Positions 61,616 through 64,000 of a DNA stretch of 64,000 nt are shown in pieces. A program made the translations under genes and the position numbers. Positions within the stretch are counted from its first letter, which is position 1. Each line of letters opens with the position of its first letter. Source of the stretch: Tissierella sp. (GTDB taxonomy: Bacteria; Bacillota; Clostridia; Tissierellales; Tissierellaceae); the NCBI RefSeq assembly GCF_031460495.1, contig NZ_JAVKTS010000001.1, positions 434,001 to 498,000 on the forward strand. The letters are read 5' to 3'. The notes below the pieces were generated by a model. It saw nothing but the letters and a program-made list of their open reading frames with translations. It was not told the origin of the DNA and ran no database searches.

Positions 61616-62471
61616 AAATTGAATATATGATTAAAATGCTAATGACTATAAATAAAACTATAGATAGAACAAGTGAAGTAGTGAAAATTCTTTCTCTAGA
61701 TATATAACTATCTTCCTTGAAAGGAATATTATTTACTTTAAACAATAATCTTATGAAAAAAACAACTAATATTATACCTAATATAGCAAACAATCCTAAA
61801 GAAAGAAAATTTGGGTCTTCAGCATATCCAACATTTGTATTAATTGGATATAGATAATCTAATACTAAAGGCAAACCATTATTTATCACATGGATGAGTA
61901 TTCCTGCAAAGATGGAATTAGTCCCCAATACAAGATAAACAGCTATAAATCCAGCTATAAAGGTATGGAAAAACTGAAAAGAGTTTAGATGTAGCATACC
62001 AAATAAAAGCCCATTCATTAAGGCTGCAATGAATTTAGGCTTATTTCTGTATCCGTCTAATATAATTCCACGCATTAGAATTTCCTCTAGAACAGCAGGT
62101 GTAATTGCAGCAAAGAATAAATTAAAGATAAAGGTATCATGAGCATCTTCAGATACTATATCTGCCAGTGTATTTCCAAACAAACTTACATATAATTCAA
62201 CAATAAAATATAGAACAGGCAATATAGATAGCCAAATAAGAATTATTAAAAATATGCTTTTTAGATTTAGCATATTAGGTCTTAATATTCTTTCTAAATT
62301 CTGTCTATTAAAGAACAGATAAATAATAATAGGTATTAAAAATGCAAAATACTGATAAGAATTAGCAGGTATTGGAAGAAATTGTATGCCTACAGACCAA
62401 ATCATTGTAAGAAGAAAGAATAGATTAACTTCAGAGATAGATTTATCTTGCACTAGTATTTTTGATTCCAT
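61614..62471 (-). CDS. CPBP (CAAX-like) intramembrane metalloprotease
   Basis: 285 residues, about eight helices. Family motifs: EEILMRG (EExxxR), FGMLHLNSF (FxxxH) and HVINN (HxxxN). CPBP proteins include CAAX prenyl proteases and bacteriocin-maturation or immunity proteins; no bacteriocin gene is here. GAAGGGGGTTGCC precedes the ATG. A helical hydrophobic C-terminus ends at the terminator. Confidence 0.88.
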   Translation of the reverse strand: MESKILVQDKSISEVNLFFLLTMIWSVGIQFLPIPANSYQYFAFLIPIIIYLFFNRQNLERILRPNMLNLKSIFLIILIWLSILPVLYFIVELYVSLFGNTLADIVSEDAHDTFIFNLFFAAITPAVLEEILMRGIILDGYRNKPKFIAALMNGLLFGMLHLNSFQFFHTFIAGFIAVYLVLGTNSIFAGILIHVINNGLPLVLDYLYPINTNVGYAEDPNFLSLGLFAILGIILVVFFIRLLFKVNNIPFKEDSYISRERIFTTSLVLSIVLFIVISILIIYSI

Positions 62472-62576
62472 GGCAACCCCCTTCTATTTACATTAATATA
62501 ATTGTACAATAAAACTCAAGAAATATACATCTATTATTCTTGGCATATTTGTAATTAAATTGTAACGACTTAATAT

Positions 62577-62604
62577 TTAGAATATGTTATAGTTTTGGTA
62601 TAAT
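62577..62604 (+). promoter_or_regulatory. Predicted extended -10 promoter of the lipoprotein gene
   Basis: TATAAT (62599-62604) preceded by TGG (TGn extended -10), with a weak TTTAGA -35 at 62577-62582. Located 39 bases before the ATG. Confidence 0.5.
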
Positions 62605-62642
62605 GATAATGTAGCAAAAATTTTAATGAAAGAAGGGTTGTT

Positions 62643-63608
62643 ATGAAAAAGTCTTATGTAATATCAATTATATGTATTATGCTAGTTTTGGTTATAGCCC
62701 TTTCAGGTTGCAAAAAGAAAAATGATGATACAGGCAAACCTGGCAAGGATCCAATACAATCTATAGATGAACAAGGGGAAGATAAGGTAGATGTAGAAAA
62801 AGTCATGAAAGAATTTGATAAGATGATAAAAAATAAAGATGAACCAAATAAGATTGTAGCATTTATAAATGAAAACATAAAAAATCTTTCTCAAATAGAA
62901 GGAGATAGAATGGTATTGGATTTAGAAATTATACTAGAAGATTCAACAAGCTCACTAACAGACAAGCTTTTTGAAATAGATACTAAGGGAGAGTTAATGA
63001 CAATTGGGGGTACAGAGTTATTCTTTCCTGAAGGTAAAGTAAAAGATATCCAAGATGAGAAACTTCGTGACCATGTTACAAAGCTCCTTGCAAGCAATTA
63101 TAAATTGATAAACTTAGAAGGCAGCTTTTACCCAATAAGAGATTATGAAAAGATGAAACAATATAATAATTATATTTCTGATGAGATAAAAGATTATATT
63201 GCTATAAAAGCCTTGGATTCAGACAAACCCGTTGCTATAGATGCTGGGCTGGTCATATCTTATGATGAACTAGCAGATAGAATACTAAAGACTGAGAATT
63301 ATATTCAAAAATATTCAGAGGGCAAGAAATATGAAGAAATGCTAAGAAGTTATAGAACTAAATTAGACATTTATTTAAATGGATTAGATAATACTCCAAT
63401 AGCTGATTATGAATCAAAAAAGATTTACAAGGATGTAGTTGATAGTTATGAAAAAACTATCAATACTAAAGATTCTGTTACAGCATTTGTAGTGAGTAAA
63501 TATTTAGATGTAATTGAAGAAAATAAATATATTATTGATAAAAGTGTTACAGATAATGTATTATCTTTAGTAAATGAAGCATTATCATTGTTAGAAGCAA
63601 GCAAATAG
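62643..63608 (+). CDS. Predicted lipoprotein, function unknown
   Basis: 321 residues. Lipoprotein signal with lipobox IALSGC (Cys23) and a Lys/Asp/Gly linker (about 24-50). The rest is mostly helical and charged, with one beta segment (GELMTIGGTELFFPEGKV). No family recognised. GAAGGG lies before the ATG, and a strong terminator follows. Confidence 0.75.
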   Translation: MKKSYVISIICIMLVLVIALSGCKKKNDDTGKPGKDPIQSIDEQGEDKVDVEKVMKEFDKMIKNKDEPNKIVAFINENIKNLSQIEGDRMVLDLEIILEDSTSSLTDKLFEIDTKGELMTIGGTELFFPEGKVKDIQDEKLRDHVTKLLASNYKLINLEGSFYPIRDYEKMKQYNNYISDEIKDYIAIKALDSDKPVAIDAGLVISYDELADRILKTENYIQKYSEGKKYEEMLRSYRTKLDIYLNGLDNTPIADYESKKIYKDVVDSYEKTINTKDSVTAFVVSKYLDVIEENKYIIDKSVTDNVLSLVNEALSLLEASK

Positions 63609-63611
63609 AAG

Positions 63612-63639
63612 AATTGCTCCTTTTTAGGAGCAATTTTTT
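63612..63639 (+). terminator. Terminator after the lipoprotein gene
   Basis: A 10-bp stem AATTGCTCCT / AGGAGCAATT (63612-63621 with 63626-63635) with a TTTT loop, followed by TTTTATTTG. Confidence 0.9.
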
Positions 63640-63712
63640 ATTTGTTTAATTAATTATATTGGGAATTAAGGGGTATTATATAGTATAAATATAGGATTTT
63701 AGGAGTGATAAA

Positions 63713-64000
63713 ATGAGTGAATTAATAAACAATAGAGAGCACAGGCAGAAGATGATGAAAGAAGTTATTAGGGAGCTACATGAAGGAAAAACTGTAGATG
63801 AAGTTAGGGCTAAGTTTGCAGAGGTAATACAAGGAGTATCAGCAAAAGAAATATCTGAGATGGAAGTTCAACTAGTTAAAGAAGGACTACCTATAGAAGA
63901 GATACAAAACCTATGTGATGTTCATGCGGCTGTATTTAAAGGATCCATAGAAGAAATTCACCATCCAGAAGAAGTACCAGGCCATCCAGTCCATACTATG
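63713..64000 (+). CDS. DUF438 domain protein (3' end outside window)
   Basis: The first 96 residues, running off the right edge. They match the DUF438 domain: REHRQKMMKEVIRELHEGK, VRAKFAEVIQGVSAKEISEME and LCDVHAAVFKGSIEEIHHP. In full-length relatives DUF438 is followed by a hemerythrin-like and often a PAS domain; those parts are not visible here. AGGAGTG precedes the ATG at 63713. Confidence 0.85.
   Translation, partial: MSELINNREHRQKMMKEVIRELHEGKTVDEVRAKFAEVIQGVSAKEISEMEVQLVKEGLPIEEIQNLCDVHAAVFKGSIEEIHHPEEVPGHPVHTM

Noticed and set aside
62541-62556. TTGGCATATTTGTAAT as a possible sigma-54 promoter
   Set aside because: GG is present, but the GC at the fixed 10-base distance is missing.
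1-64000. tRNA, rRNA or intact transposase genes
   Set aside because: I read the window for tRNA-like GGTTC(G/A)A arms, rRNA blocks and transposase motifs and found none I could support; a covariance search would be decisive.

Overview
The window looks like chromosomal DNA of a low-GC, spore-forming anaerobic Firmicute of the class Clostridia (Tissierellales-like is a guess; the genus cannot be fixed from sequence alone). The reasons are AT-rich coding sequence with strong AAGGAGG-type ribosome binding sites and frequent GTG/TTG starts, a double-cubane-cluster reductase, flavodiiron and hemerythrin oxygen-defence proteins, a sigma-54 regulator of the clostridial type, and a LysM spore-coat-like gene behind a sigma-K-like promoter. 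I saw no rRNA, tRNA, CRISPR array, prophage or intact insertion sequence.

Layout. 0-14.7 kb is mostly housekeeping: XdhC (partial), a double-cubane reductase, an LCP cell-wall ligase, PepF, the ABC-F protein YkpA, a DEAD-box helicase, PlsY, threonine aldolase, a solute-binding GGDEF-EAL protein, a Crp/Fnr regulator and a penicillin-acylase-like hydrolase. 14.8-19.4 kb is a run of small + strand genes, many unknown (HIT protein, Imm5-like protein, a lipoprotein, a methyltransferase, a surface protein, a stand-alone FakA middle domain). 19.4-23.4 kb holds hemerythrin, HflK/HflC and a flavodiiron protein.

23.4-43.6 kb is the most coherent block: a roughly 20 kb murein-peptide and D-amino-acid catabolism locus. 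Operon 1 (lysA, alr, an M20 amidohydrolase, dppA) and operon 2 (oligopeptide-binding lipoprotein, dppBCDF, a C39-like lipoprotein, a serine hydrolase, a YkfC-like NlpC/P60 peptidase, LD-carboxypeptidase, membrane dipeptidase, L-Ala-D/L-Glu epimerase) each start behind a -24/-12 promoter with exact GG-N10-GC spacing. A PAS/AAA+ sigma-54 activator and a VanX-like D-Ala-D-Ala dipeptidase lie between them. The genes together could import cell-wall peptides, remove D-Ala, split the gamma-D-Glu-diaminopimelate bond, epimerise L-Ala-D-Glu and convert diaminopimelate to lysine and D-Ala to L-Ala. It resembles the Bacillus dpp-ykf operon, but enlarged and placed under sigma-54.

43.6-57.4 kb is accessory and partly degraded: an interrupted membrane gene, a HAD protein, an alpha/beta hydrolase, an AlkA-like glycosylase, a MntA-HepT toxin-antitoxin pair, a Cho-like GIY-YIG nuclease, a BlaI/M56 sensor pair with its operator, two membrane proteins, a YgjP-like peptidase, a PatB-like lyase and a RelE remnant. 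57.5-64 kb holds an Lsa-type ABC-F gene preceded by a leader peptide and terminator, a YtqA radical-SAM protein, the repetitive LysM protein, a CPBP protease, a lipoprotein and the start of a DUF438 protein.

Other notable non-coding structure: two 45-bp perfect palindromes that begin inside stop codons and differ only by compensatory changes; bidirectional terminators that overlap the stop codons of convergent genes; and a pair of mutually exclusive hairpins inside operon 2.
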